Shown in pieces: positions 7,470-16,542 of a DNA stretch of 64,000 nucleotides; positions within the stretch are counted from its first letter, which is position 1, and every line of letters begins with the position of its first letter. The translations under genes were made by a program, and so were the position numbers. The notes beneath the pieces were generated by a model that saw only the letters and a list, made by a program, of their open reading frames with translations, made no database searches and had not been told where the DNA came from. The stretch lies in assembly GCF_902497995.1 (NCBI RefSeq), contig NZ_CABVII010000005.1:1-64000 (forward strand), read 5' to 3'. The stretch is from Pseudomonas fluorescens. Lineage in GTDB: Bacteria > Pseudomonadota > Gammaproteobacteria > Pseudomonadales > Pseudomonadaceae.

Positions 7470-8576
7470 TCACGCCAACGTCAGTTCACTGTCCTTGATA
7501 TTCGCAATCGGCCCCAGGATCGCGGCGTCGAATTTGTCTAGGGCAGCGTGGGTTGCCAGGCGGCGGGGAAGATCGGGGTTGGCCAGAGCTGCCTTGCCCA
7601 GCGCGATCATATCGGCGCCGTCTCGTAACACCTGCTCAGCGCGTTGCGATACATCCAAACCACCATTGGCGATGATCGCCACCTGCGGCGCATACCGGCG
7701 GGCCAACTCAACCAGGCTTGCATTTCCATCTACGAACGCCGGTTTCCAAGCCTCAAACTCCGTCACATGGATGAAGTCTACGCCAGCGTCCTTGAGCGAG
7801 CCAAAGATGACCTCGGCGGCTGCTTCGCCTTCAGGCCATTTATGTTCGTAGTCATTCACCTTGCTCTGGGAAATGCGTACACCGACGGGAGTAAGCGTGC
7901 CGATAGCGGCTCTGACTGCCTTGATGACTTCCAGTATTAGAGTGATCCGTCCTGCGACATTACCGCCCCAGCGGTCGTCTCTCTGATTGGTGTAATCGGT
8001 CAGGAATTGATCAAGCAGATAGCCGTTCGCCCCATGGATTTCAACACCGTCGAAGCCAGCGGCACGCGTTGCCAGCATTGCCGCTTGTGCGAATCCCGCG
8101 ATGGCATCGGCGATGTCCTCATCACTCATCGCTTGGGGAAGCGGATACTGTCCCTCACCGTAGTAGAACTTCATCTGCGTTCCTTTCGGTCGGACGGATG
8201 AGGGTGCAGCGGTAGCAGTTTGAAAGCGGTTGCCCTGGTTCAGCGCTCCAGCGTGCATGAGTTGTGCGAATACCGCGCCATGGTGGGCATGTACAAGATC
8301 GGTCACACCACGCCAGGCCTGAGCCTGCTCGACATCGCTGAGCCCCGGTTGGAAGGGGTAACCTTGAGCATACCTCTGATCGCTGTACAGCCCTTCGGTA
8401 ATCACCAGACCAAATCCGCCTTTGGCGAATCGCTCGTAGTAACGCGCCATCTCAGCGGTAGCCCGGCCCGCCTCGGTAGCACTGACACGCGTCATGGGTG
8501 CTACGGCAAGACGATTTCTCAATCTGAGGCGGCCAATATCATACTGAGTTAAAATCTGCTGATTGTAGTCAATCAT
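7470..8576 (-). CDS. Old-yellow-enzyme-type NADH:flavin oxidoreductase
   Basis: About 368 residues of the OYE TIM-barrel family. N-terminal LRLRNRLAVAPMTRVSA binds FMN, GVEIHGANGYLLDQFLTDYTN carries the substrate-anion His/Asn pair and the barrel loop, and IIANGGLD and DMIALGKAALANPDLP bind the FMN phosphate. It probably reduces an alpha,beta-unsaturated carbonyl or nitro compound in the cytoplasm. The ATG at 8576 has GAGGG 8 bases upstream; an ATG at 8591 overlaps that site. It is divergently transcribed from a LysR gene 120 bp away, the usual arrangement for a regulated detoxifying reductase. Confidence 0.9.
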   Translation of the reverse strand: MIDYNQQILTQYDIGRLRLRNRLAVAPMTRVSATEAGRATAEMARYYERFAKGGFGLVITEGLYSDQRYAQGYPFQPGLSDVEQAQAWRGVTDLVHAHHGAVFAQLMHAGALNQGNRFQTATAAPSSVRPKGTQMKFYYGEGQYPLPQAMSDEDIADAIAGFAQAAMLATRAAGFDGVEIHGANGYLLDQFLTDYTNQRDDRWGGNVAGRITLILEVIKAVRAAIGTLTPVGVRISQSKVNDYEHKWPEGEAAAEVIFGSLKDAGVDFIHVTEFEAWKPAFVDGNASLVELARRYAPQVAIIANGGLDVSQRAEQVLRDGADMIALGKAALANPDLPRRLATHAALDKFDAAILGPIANIKDSELTLA

Positions 8577-8695
8577 GTGGTCTGCCCTCATTTATCCAAG
8601 ATGCTGTTAGATAGCGATGTAGAGGACAATAAACTTGGCTTGAACCGCTGAGAAGCCAGCAAAAACGATAAGCCGCTTTATCAAAATTGGATGTA

Positions 8696-9589
8696 ATGAT
8701 GCAGATTCCAGATGTGGAAGTGTTCAGCGCCATTGCCGAAAGCGGCAGTCTTTCGGCAGCCGCTCGACGACTCGGCCTGTCCCCTATGACAGTATCTCGC
8801 AGGCTGGCATCGCTTGAGGGTGAGCTAGGTGTTCGGCTGTTTCATCGAACAACTCGCTCCGTGTCACTGACAGCCGAAGGCGAAACATTTCTCCCCTTTG
8901 CAACGACGCTATTGGAAGCCAGTGAGGGGGCGAAGATCAGTTTGAAATCCAATGCCGGAGCTGCCAGCGGTGTCTTGAAGGTAACTGCCCCCACAGTGTT
9001 CGGACAGGCAGTGATCATGCCGCTGATTCCCGACCTCTTGGCAGAACACCCGGCGTTGCGGGTTGATCTGACACTATCGGACAGCATTGTGGATATTGTC
9101 GGTCTTGGGATCGATGTCGCGGTTCGCATCGCAACCCTGCGAGACTCGGCTTTAATCGCGCGCCCCCTCGCACCGAACCCTAGAGTGCTGTGCGCCAGTC
9201 CGATGTATCTGGAGCGTCACGGCATACCCACTACGATCGACGCACTATTAAGCCACCGCCGCATAGCTTTGCATGGGATGCCTTTCTGGCCGTTCATGCG
9301 TGACGGTGAAGCGGTTTCCATGCGGGCGGAGGGCGTTTTTTCGGCCAACAGTGTCGAGGCGGTGCGCACGGCGAGTAGGCAAGGCTTGGGGATGGCGATG
9401 CTCACGTACTGGGACATCCGTGAGGATCTAGCTGCTGGAAGCCTTTGCTTAGTTGAATTGGAGGATGTTGACCCGGAACAGCTCTTCATCACTGCAATAT
9501 TGCCCACTCGTCAGCACGTGCCGCATAGAGTAGGAGTGTTCCTTCAGCGCTTGGAGGCGTTGCTCAACCCCGCGACTAATGCTCCGTAA
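8696..9589 (+). CDS. LysR-family transcriptional regulator
   Basis: About 297 residues. The N-terminal winged HTH (VEVFSAIAESGSLSAAARRL, then SPMTVSRRLASLE) is followed by a LysR substrate-binding domain (LKVTAPTVFGQAVIMPLIP; DVAVRIATLRDSALIARPL). It belongs to the CrgA/DsdC-like group often found beside OYE genes. Divergent from the flavin oxidoreductase, it probably controls that gene and itself from the shared 120-bp interval. Start codons TTG 8687, ATG 8696 and ATG 8699 are all close together; I prefer 8696. Confidence 0.9.
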   Translation: MMQIPDVEVFSAIAESGSLSAAARRLGLSPMTVSRRLASLEGELGVRLFHRTTRSVSLTAEGETFLPFATTLLEASEGAKISLKSNAGAASGVLKVTAPTVFGQAVIMPLIPDLLAEHPALRVDLTLSDSIVDIVGLGIDVAVRIATLRDSALIARPLAPNPRVLCASPMYLERHGIPTTIDALLSHRRIALHGMPFWPFMRDGEAVSMRAEGVFSANSVEAVRTASRQGLGMAMLTYWDIREDLAAGSLCLVELEDVDPEQLFITAILPTRQHVPHRVGVFLQRLEALLNPATNAP

Positions 9590-9803
9590 ATGACTGTTTA
9601 TGGCAGCCTGTCGCGAAGCGCTACAAGTGTCCCCAAATGGACATAATCGAATGAACGACAGCATAAGTGGGGGTGAAGCGTTACGGTGACGTTTGAGTTC
9701 AACGCAACGGCTCGACGGGTCTCAAGGCCCATGGCTTGGCGTGCATTTTCTTAGGACGATCGACTGCGCTGGCCGTAAACCAAGCCCGTGACCTATTGGC
9801 AGA

Positions 9804-10013
9804 TCATTCAGGTGCCATCAGCACCGCAAGGCTCAGGTTGATGAACTGCTCATTCTTGCTGATTGTGTCTAGAGCACCACGGACGTTATCGGCGACATCC
9901 GAAGATCCGCGCTGCCCTACCCAGTTGGCCAGTTCCATGATGGCCGCTTCAAGGGCGAGCTGATTTTGATTGATATTGAAAAGCAGCGATGGGAGCAGGT
10001 CTGAATTTGGCAT
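9804..10013 (-). CDS. Small helical protein, family member A
   Basis: 69 residues, MPNSDLLPSLLFNINQNQLA then EAAIMELANWV and NVRGALDTISKNEQFINLSL. It is predicted wholly alpha-helical and acidic, with no membrane segment. A close paralogue is at 27087-27296 and a more distant one at 31387-31617; a remnant start lies at 21727. A GGAGG site precedes the ATG and an RpoS-like -10 (CTACGCT, 10044-10038) lies 25 bases upstream. Function unknown. Confidence 0.7.
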   Translation of the reverse strand: MPNSDLLPSLLFNINQNQLALEAAIMELANWVGQRGSSDVADNVRGALDTISKNEQFINLSLAVLMAPE

Positions 10014-10037
10014 CGATTGTCCTCCATGAAAAAGCCA

Positions 10038-10044
10038 AGCGTAG
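10038..10044 (-). promoter_or_regulatory. RpoS-like -10 element of small helical gene A
   Basis: Reads CTACGCT followed by T on the minus strand, matching the RpoS-preferred CTAYRCTT form. The same element, followed by a GGAGG site and ATG, is found upstream of paralogues at 27296 and 31617 and the remnant at 21729. Confidence 0.45.
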
Positions 10045-10187
10045 CAGTATAAAATTGAAGGATCGGCTACGTCACCTCAATGGCAGAGCAGGCGAAACAA
10101 TTGGTCGTGAATTTGCTTCCGCGTCTTCCTTGACTACTGGGTTTCCTAGACAAAACTGAGTTCAAATTTCCAGTTTGAAGGAACGTC

Positions 10188-10496
10188 ATGATCTCCGCTC
10201 TTGAACTCCGACATATCATTGAAAGCGGTTTATTGCCTCGCTCATGCACTTGCACCGTAAACCCAAAAGGGTCGCTATTGATCAAGATGATTGAGCCTTC
10301 CTCGGGCCGTGTTGAGCTGTTTGTCCCCGGATTGTTGGCGTCAGACCTCACGTCCAGTCGGGCGATTTCGAATTTGATCAGCGAACTCAGAATTGAAATT
10401 GCGGCTCGCCAAAACGCTGTGTGCGTGAGCGCGGCGGTAAACGGTGGACTCGCAGCCTCAGAGCCCACCAGGTCACGTCGATTCAAATCTTACTGA
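10188..10496 (+). CDS. DUF1652 family protein (copy 2)
   Basis: 102 residues, MISALELRHIIESGLLPRS, then SSGRVELFVPGLLAS and a helical ISNLISELRIEIAARQ segment; the last ~25 residues are low-complexity and basic. The ribosome site GAAGGAAC is well placed. Its end overlaps by 14 bp the end of a convergent, decayed response-regulator gene. The same convergent pair is repeated at 13246-13840. Function unknown; the repeated pairing hints at a link to two-component signalling. Confidence 0.8.
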   Translation: MISALELRHIIESGLLPRSCTCTVNPKGSLLIKMIEPSSGRVELFVPGLLASDLTSSRAISNLISELRIEIAARQNAVCVSAAVNGGLAASEPTRSRRFKSY

Positions 10497-10830
10497 TGGG
10501 GTGATCAGGCTGCAGGAGGGACGCCACCGCGATGACCAGGTCGTCGAGTGACCAAGGCTTGTGCAGATAGATGGTTGATGCAGGTACTGTTGTGGGGTCG
10601 ATCAGATACCCGGAGGTCAGAATTGCACCGATGTACGGCCATCGACCCCTGACCATTTCGATGAATTCGATACCTTGAATCTGCCCCGGTACGCTGTGGG
10701 CTGCTATCACCATTCGACACTGGTCATACGCTTCCAACAGATAGGTTAACGCCTCATTAGCTGAGTCGAACGCCACTGTTTTTGCGCCTATCTCCGCCAC
10801 GATAACTATGATGACAGATGGAGTGACTTA
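10483..10830 (-). pseudogene. Decayed response-regulator receiver domain (copy 1)
   Basis: The sequence reads as a CheY-like receiver from AEIGAKTVAFDSANEAL to the end (IYLHKPWSLDDLVIAVASLL). Compared with copy 2 (13538-18944), about 13 codons holding the acidic Glu-Asp-Asp pocket are missing. The phospho-acceptor position reads VIAAHSVPG instead of VIADHGVPG, so the Asp is replaced by Ala. No proper start codon remains: a stop lies just upstream of the receiver frame. It follows a broken histidine-kinase gene on the same strand, the ghost of a two-component operon. Confidence 0.7.
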
Positions 10831-10882
10831 TGGATCCGCGCCTTATCAAGGCTACTCAGGCAGACATGAAGCGCCGTACCCT

Positions 10883-11621
10883 TCAGGCTCGTGAGGGAAA
10901 GGCTTTCAACGTGACATTAATTGGACGTTGTGAGTTGCCGTGCCGCACGGCGTCGCCTATGAGATTTGAGAAAACTTGGGCAATGCGTGACGGGTCGCAC
11001 TGTCCTGTTACCGTTATGGAGGCGGTGAACATGATTTCGGCATCAGGATGGGCGACTGTTAGCTCATTCACGATCGATTGGCAAACTGGCGTAAGGTTAG
11101 TAATTTGCGGCTGTATGGGGATGCCCATGCCACGGTTACAGCGCGCTAGGTCGAGTAAGTCTTGCACCATCTGGTTGGCGTTTTGAACACTTGTAGAAAT
11201 CTGCGCAATTATTTTTTTCCCCGGCTGCCCAGTTCTTCAGTCCGCCTCAACAGATCGGTGCCCAGCATTACCGCGCCCAATGGTGTGCGAAGATCATGGC
11301 CCAACACCCCGAAAACTGTTTTTCGGGTTGTCTCCACCGCTTGCCCATAAGCTGCAATTGACTCGGCAAGCGCATGATCTATCGCCTCATTGAATGGAAT
11401 CATGTCCTCATCTGATGATCGTGCTTTGCATATCCTTGGGCCAGCCAAAGTCTGAGTACACTCGACCTGAGGGCGCGATATTCGGAGACTGTCTGGTCTA
11501 AAGTGAAACCAGAAGTCAGGCGCGTCAGTGCATGGCTTTTAGCCGCCGATTCGACTTCGGTTATAGGCCCGAGCCCATGGGATTTGTCGATCTGTTGCTG
11601 CTGGGTTTGGGAGGTACGCAT
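10883..11621 (-). pseudogene. Fragmented sensor histidine kinase
   Basis: Three frames join to one kinase. An RsbRD-like helical segment (LDQTVSEYRALRSSVLRLWL) is followed by a HisKA domain with the phospho-His box (FGVLGHDLRTPLGAVMLGTD), and then the rest of the dimerisation helix (MVQDLLDLARCNRG) and the start of the ATPase N-box (PSRIAQVFSNLIGDAVRHGN). Frameshifts lie near 11430 and in an A7 run near 11208. The G-boxes of the ATPase domain and the N-terminus are missing, so it cannot be active. Decayed receiver copy 1 follows it. Confidence 0.75.
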
Positions 11622-11731
11622 ATCGAGCGTATCCGTCCGGTCAAGTCATCTACCCAGCCCCGCAAAGCCAAGACATGGTGTGCACTTAAATTTAAGTGGG
11701 CACCAGTTCTAGCCTTTTAAGCGGGTATTTC

Positions 11732-11960
11732 ATGCAGCCAAAACGTCGTTCCTACTCCAAGTCTTTCAAAATCCAGGTCATTCAAGAGTGTACCCAGCCC
11801 GGCGCTTCGATTGCCAGTATCGCCCTCAGCCATAACCTCAATGCAAAATCTAGTCCACAAATGGATTCGAGTGCATGCGCAGAAAAGCACGGCGCTGCAA
11901 CCTGCATTCAGTCCGGGTGCCCAAAACGTTGTCTTGCGACAACTTACAGGGTGCCTTTGG
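11732..11960 (+). mobile_element. IS66-family tnpA remnant
   Basis: Starts MQPKRRSYSKSFKIQVIQEC and continues TQPGASIASIALSHNLNA, the helix-turn-helix of IS66 TnpA, like the copy at 13920. A base insertion near 11850 shifts the frame; the restored frame reads LVHKWIRVHAQKSTALQPAF. No tnpB or tnpC follows. It is an old relic distinct from the complete IS66 element downstream. Confidence 0.65.
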
Positions 11961-12144
11961 GGTTCGATCTGTAACCTTAAGGCATAGCTCGACTTTCATT
12001 TTTGATTGAGCCAACCTGATCGACTCTCAATGAGAAGCCGTTAACCCGAATTCTTAATTTTCAGTGGCCGAACAATGGTTTTTTCACGTTACCTCGGGCA
12101 AGCTCTAGGCAGAATCAGCCACGCTTTGAATGGGGTCTAGCTCT

Positions 12145-12807
12145 ATGTCGTTGTCTTTCACTAGATTGAATTGGCGCAGCAAAAAAGCGCTTTTTTCCGC
12201 GCTCGTCATCGTGCTTTGTATACTTTGTATAATAGCAGCCTACTTTCTGTTCAGAGCGCCTCGACTACCCAACCTTGCTCACAGTACCCCCTTGGAAATT
12301 ACCAATCTAAAATCGGCATGGACAAATGGGAATATTATTGTTCTCATTCGCCACGCGGAGCGCTGCGATCGATCGAGCGCTCCCTGCCTGAATGCCCCAG
12401 ATGGCATTACTACAAGGGGTAAGGATGTTGCAGTGGGGTTGGGCGAGCAATATCAAAAGCTCGGTCTTGATAAGACAGATATTCTTACCAGCCCACGGGC
12501 GAGGGCCAAGCAGACAGCCACCTTCATGTTTAATCGTGAAATTGAAGATCAGGAGTGGCTTGCGTCTTGCCGAGGTATCATGCTTCAAAAGTCGGTTGAA
12601 ACTAAGCGTAAAGGACACAACCTGATCCTGGTTACGCACAGCAGCTGCATTAGGGAAATCGAAAAAAATTTGAATGTGCATGCACCTGAAAAGCCACCCT
12701 ATACCTCTTCGCTTTTCTTGTTATTTGGCGAGAATGATAAAATACCACAAGCGTTCGGTTTTGTGAGTACACAAGACTTTAGCGCTGACTTTATGAGTCG
12801 GAAATAA
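12145..12807 (+). CDS. Histidine phosphatase family protein (Ais/PmrG-like)
   Basis: About 220 residues. An N-terminal membrane helix (ALFSALVIVLCILCIIAAYF) anchors a histidine phosphatase domain. The motif IIVLIRHAERCDRSSAPCLN carries the phospho-accepting His, and LVTHSSCI provides the second His. RHAERCDRS resembles the Ais/PmrG lipopolysaccharide core heptose-phosphate phosphatases; a periplasmic role is likely but the substrate is not certain. The gene is AT-rich compared with the core genes, suggesting transfer. ATG 12145 has GGGG upstream; ATG 12130 is the alternative. Confidence 0.75.
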   Translation: MSLSFTRLNWRSKKALFSALVIVLCILCIIAAYFLFRAPRLPNLAHSTPLEITNLKSAWTNGNIIVLIRHAERCDRSSAPCLNAPDGITTRGKDVAVGLGEQYQKLGLDKTDILTSPRARAKQTATFMFNREIEDQEWLASCRGIMLQKSVETKRKGHNLILVTHSSCIREIEKNLNVHAPEKPPYTSSLFLLFGENDKIPQAFGFVSTQDFSADFMSRK

Positions 12808-13245
12808 TCATGTCCCTCCAGGCCTTCAAGATACCGTTGACTGGATAGCGCGGCCACGGGCTTCGAAAGTCCCGACTGATCGTGATTTCGAGGGGGCGTC
12901 TTGGCCGGACGCTTACTATCGAGCGAAACAGCCCTTAAAATATACTCGGCATGGTTTCTCAGGCCTTGGGAATCCATAGCTGGCATCGGGGTATCGATAG
13001 ATCTGGCAAATTCCCCCCACGCTTGCAGAATAGGCTCGAGATTTTGAGGATGAATTTGAAAATCTCATGGTTATCCAAATTAGCCTCTTGTTTACTAGGA
13101 GGATATAAGTCAGGCGAATTTTGTACGCTGCAATTAGCCTAGCGGAATGACGGCAACCAGCGTTTCTGCGCGCAATGCCGCTTGTCATTTGGTCAAACCA
13201 GTGATCATCCGCGCCACACTCAAAGCAGGGAAAGCTTTCCCCGGG
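12808..13245. other. 438-bp stretch without a recognisable gene
   Basis: Short open frames on both strands lack ribosome sites and recognisable motifs. An AT-rich patch around 13030-13130 separates the phosphatase gene from the decayed DUF1652/response-regulator pair. Confidence 0.5.
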
Positions 13246-13555
13246 ATACCCGCTTTAGAGCTCCGATAGATCATTAAAAGGGGTTTGTTACCGCGCACCT
13301 GCACCTGCACCATGAACGCCAAAGGAGCGCTGTTGATCAAGATGATTGAGCCATCCTCGGGCCGTGTAGAGCTATTTGTTCCAGGCGTTTTGGCAGCGGA
13401 GCTCACGTCCAGTCGGGCGATTTCAAACTTGATCAGCGAACTCAGAATTGAAATTGCGACTCGCCAAAAACGCTGTGTGCGAGAGCGCGACGGTAAATGG
13501 TTGCGTTGCAGCTTCAGAGCCCACCAGGTCACGTCGATTAAATCTTACGAATGGG
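13246..13555 (+). pseudogene. DUF1652 pseudogene (copy 3)
   Basis: Aligns along its length with copy 2 at 10188. The start codon is lost (ATA), LELR is followed by an in-frame TAG, and an extra A in an A-run near 13470 shifts the frame before the C-terminus. The middle (LLIKMIEPSSGRVELFVPGV) is well preserved, so inactivation is recent. It converges on receiver copy 2 just as copy 2 of DUF1652 converges on receiver copy 1. Confidence 0.75.
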
Positions 13556-13811
13556 TTGATCAGGCTGCAGGAGTGACGCCACAGCGATGACCAGGTCGTC
13601 CAGTGACCAAGGCTTGTGAAGATAGATGGTTGATGCAGGTACTGTGGCGGGGTCGATCAGATACCCGGACGTCAGAATTGCAGCGATGTACGGCCATCGA
13701 CCCCTGACCATTTCGATGAATTCAATGCCTTGAATCTGCCCAGGAACACCGTGGTCTGCGATCACCAGCCGGCACTGATCGTGTGCTTCCAGCAGATAGG
13801 TTAACGCGTCG

Positions 13812-13819
13812 TCAGCGGT
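13812..13819. repeat. 8-bp target duplication, left copy (IS66)
   Basis: TCAGCGGT here and at 18808-18815 flank the IS66-family element; 8 bp is the usual duplication for this family. Confidence 0.9.
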
Positions 13820-14167
13820 GTAAGCGTCCAGCGAAGTCACCTATCCGATCCCAGCGATAAGGGCGATGTTCTCCACCTAAAAATACGTGGACACCATCAC
13901 CCTTATTGTCAGGATTACCATGCGCCAAAGAACTTCTTATCCCAAACCCTTTAAAGCCCAAGTCGTCCAGGAATGCCTGCAACCCGGTGTATCGATGGCC
14001 AGCGTAGCGTTGCGCCACGGCATCAACGCCAACCTAGTTCGAAAGTGGATACCTGCTTATCGTTGCGGATTCCACGCCATCCGGACACCCAGCCCACCAA
14101 CATCCGGACACCCATTCCACGCTCATCCGGACAGGCAGTCGGAGCGCAGCGACGCAGGTTTGCATTG

Positions 14168-14923
14168 TTAGTCTGAAGTCCCTGGTGCCGTCAATTTCGT
14201 CGCGCGCCTGCGCATCGATTCGCCCTTGAGTTCGATGCGGTAAGCGTTGTGCACCAGCCGGTCGAGGATCGCATCACCCAAGGTCGGATCGCCGATCAGT
14301 GCATGCCATTTGTCTACCGGCATCTGGCTGGTCACCAGCGTCGAGCGGTTTCCGTAGCGGTCGTCCAGCAGTTCCAGCATGTCGCGCCGTTGCACAGCGG
14401 TAAACGGTGCCAAGCCCCAGTCGTCCAGGATCAGCAAGTCAGTCTTGGCATAACCTGCCATCAGTTTCGCGAAGCGGCCGTCGCCGTGGGCCAGGCCCAG
14501 TTCCTCCATCAAGCGCGGCAGGCGCAGATAGCGCACGCTGTAACCGTCGCGGCAAGCTTTGTGAGCCAGGGCGCATGCGAGCCAGGTTTTGCCCACGCCA
14601 GTCGGGCCGCCGATGATCAGATTCAGGCCGTCGCGCAGCCATTGGCCGCTGCCCAGTTGCAGGATCAGCGACTTGTCCAGGCCTCGCGGGCTGCGGTAGT
14701 CGATGTCTTCCAGGCACGCATTGTGGCGCAGTCGTGCGGCTTTGAGACGAGTAGTCAGGCGTGCGTCTTCGCGCTCGGTCAGCTCGCGATCGACCATCAG
14801 GCCGAGGCGTTCGTCGAAGCTCAGATCGTTGATGTCCGGTGTTGCATGTTGTTCGCCAAGCGCCTTGATCATGCCGTGCAGGCGCAGGGTTTGCAGCTTG
14901 TCGAGTGTCGGATTGGGCAGCAT
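14168..14923 (-). CDS. istB: IS21-family helper ATPase IstB
   Basis: 251 residues of the DnaC/DnaA-like AAA+ IstB family: Walker A GGPTGVGKTWLA near residue 105, Walker B LLILDDWGLAPF, and the sensor region VTSQMPVDKWH. IstB works with IstA to select targets and stimulate strand transfer. It lies 20 bp downstream of istA, as expected. No frameshift or internal stop is seen. Confidence 0.95.
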   Translation of the reverse strand: MLPNPTLDKLQTLRLHGMIKALGEQHATPDINDLSFDERLGLMVDRELTEREDARLTTRLKAARLRHNACLEDIDYRSPRGLDKSLILQLGSGQWLRDGLNLIIGGPTGVGKTWLACALAHKACRDGYSVRYLRLPRLMEELGLAHGDGRFAKLMAGYAKTDLLILDDWGLAPFTAVQRRDMLELLDDRYGNRSTLVTSQMPVDKWHALIGDPTLGDAILDRLVHNAYRIELKGESMRRRATKLTAPGTSD

Positions 14924-14943
14924 GTTCGTGCTCCTTTTTCAGG

Positions 14944-16473
14944 TCAGTGGTAGTAGCCGGGGCCGCGCAAGTTAATGTGTTCGTCGGGCAGTAACGGCAG
15001 GTTTTGCTGGGCCAGCGGCAGGCGTTCCAACCCTTGGCGCAGGATCGATTCGAGGCTTTTGTAACTGCACGCGCCCAGTGCCAGCGCACGCTGGCAAGCG
15101 GCTTCCAGCCGCTCTTCGCCGTGCTGTTTGCCCAGGCGCAGGATGCCCAGGCAGGCGCGGAAGCCGTGCTGCGGATGGATTCGGCGCTCGAGGATGTGGG
15201 CGATGACGCCCGCGGTGTTCGGCCCGGTTTGCTCGGCCCAGTGGATCAGCCGCTGGGGCGTCCACTCGGCGTGTTCGCGGTGGCTCTTGGGCATATGATC
15301 GGTTTGGGTGGTATGGCGGCCTTTGTGTGGCGAGCGTAGATGGCTGGCCACGCGCTGGCTGGCGTGGAAGCACTCCACCGTTTGCGCGGTCAGCCGCACT
15401 TCGAGTTGGTGCTTCACCAGCTGGTACGGCACCGAGTAGTAATGGCCGTCGACCTCGACGTGGTAGTCGATGTGCACTCGCACCTTTTTCCACTCTGCGT
15501 AGACGTAAGGATGCTCCGGCAGCGCTTGCAGCGCCGGCCGGTCGATGGTCTCGAAGGCTGAGCGGCGTGAGCCGGGCAGCTTTTTGAAGGGCTTCTGATT
15601 GAGCCGATCCAGCAGCAGTCCGATGGCCGTGTTGAGTTCTCCCAGCGAGAAAAACTGGCGGTTGCGTAGCACCGCCAGGATCCAGCGCTCGACCACTTGC
15701 ACGCCGACTTCGACCTTGGCTTTGTCCCGAGGCTTGCGGGATCTGGCAGGCAGCACGGCCACGCTGTAATGCTCGGCCAGGTCGCGGTAGCTGGGGTTGA
15801 TGTCGGGCTCATAACGATGCGCTTTGGTGACGCCGCTGCGCAGATTATCCGGTATCAGGATCTGCGATGTACCGCCGAGAAAGGCGAAGCAGCGCACGTG
15901 TGAGCCCAGCCAGTCGGGCAGTTTCTGCGACCAGGTGGCCTCGGCGAAGGTGTAGCTGGACGCGCCGAGGACGGCGACGAAGATCTGCGTCTGGCGGATC
16001 TCGCCGGTCTGCCGGTCGATGACCGGCACGGTTTGGCCGGCGTAGTCGACGAACAGCTTTTCGCCGGCACGATGTTCCTGGCGCATGACCACATCGACCT
16101 TGGCCGCCCAGAGCCGGTAGTGCTCGCAGAACCAGCTGTACTGGAAGCCTTGCGGATGGGCGAGTCGGTACTCTTGCCAGAGCAGGGCCAAGGTGACGCC
16201 GGGACGGCGTAACTCGGCGTGGACATGAGCCCAGTCCGGCGTCGGACGTTGGTCGCTTGACGCGGGTACTGCCGGCGGAAAAAGACGTCGATTCAGCTCG
16301 GCATCTGAGAGATCGATGGGCCACTGAAGCCCGCTGGCAGCGAACCGGCAAAGGTAGTCTCCCGCACTCGAATGGCCAATGGATAAACTTTTGGCGATCT
16401 TGCGCACGGACAGGCCGGCGTCGAACTTTAGGCGTAGTACCTCTCGGATTTTACGCATGGATAAACGCTCCAC
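14944..16473 (-). CDS. istA: IS21-family transposase IstA
   Basis: 509 residues. An N-terminal helix-turn-helix (MRKIREVLRLKFDAGLSVRK; IGHSSAGDYLCR) is followed by an rve/RNase-H integrase core: the first Asp in KLFVDYAGQTVP, the second in ILIPDNLRSGV, and the Glu in KAKVEVGVQVVERWIL. Length and order are typical. The GTG at 16473 is the longest start; an ATG at 16458 with GGAG upstream is equally possible. The gene appears intact, so the element may be active. Confidence 0.95.
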   Translation of the reverse strand: MERLSMRKIREVLRLKFDAGLSVRKIAKSLSIGHSSAGDYLCRFAASGLQWPIDLSDAELNRRLFPPAVPASSDQRPTPDWAHVHAELRRPGVTLALLWQEYRLAHPQGFQYSWFCEHYRLWAAKVDVVMRQEHRAGEKLFVDYAGQTVPVIDRQTGEIRQTQIFVAVLGASSYTFAEATWSQKLPDWLGSHVRCFAFLGGTSQILIPDNLRSGVTKAHRYEPDINPSYRDLAEHYSVAVLPARSRKPRDKAKVEVGVQVVERWILAVLRNRQFFSLGELNTAIGLLLDRLNQKPFKKLPGSRRSAFETIDRPALQALPEHPYVYAEWKKVRVHIDYHVEVDGHYYSVPYQLVKHQLEVRLTAQTVECFHASQRVASHLRSPHKGRHTTQTDHMPKSHREHAEWTPQRLIHWAEQTGPNTAGVIAHILERRIHPQHGFRACLGILRLGKQHGEERLEAACQRALALGACSYKSLESILRQGLERLPLAQQNLPLLPDEHINLRGPGYYH

Positions 16474-16542
16474 GACGACCTCTTCGCTTCGATAAAAGAG
16501 GCCGATGGTAGTGAATATTCCTGCGTCGCTGCCTGCCTGAAA

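Noticed and set aside
11200..11215. A7 run in the histidine-kinase fragment as a programmed frameshift site
   Set aside because: A second frameshift and missing ATPase boxes show the gene is simply decayed.
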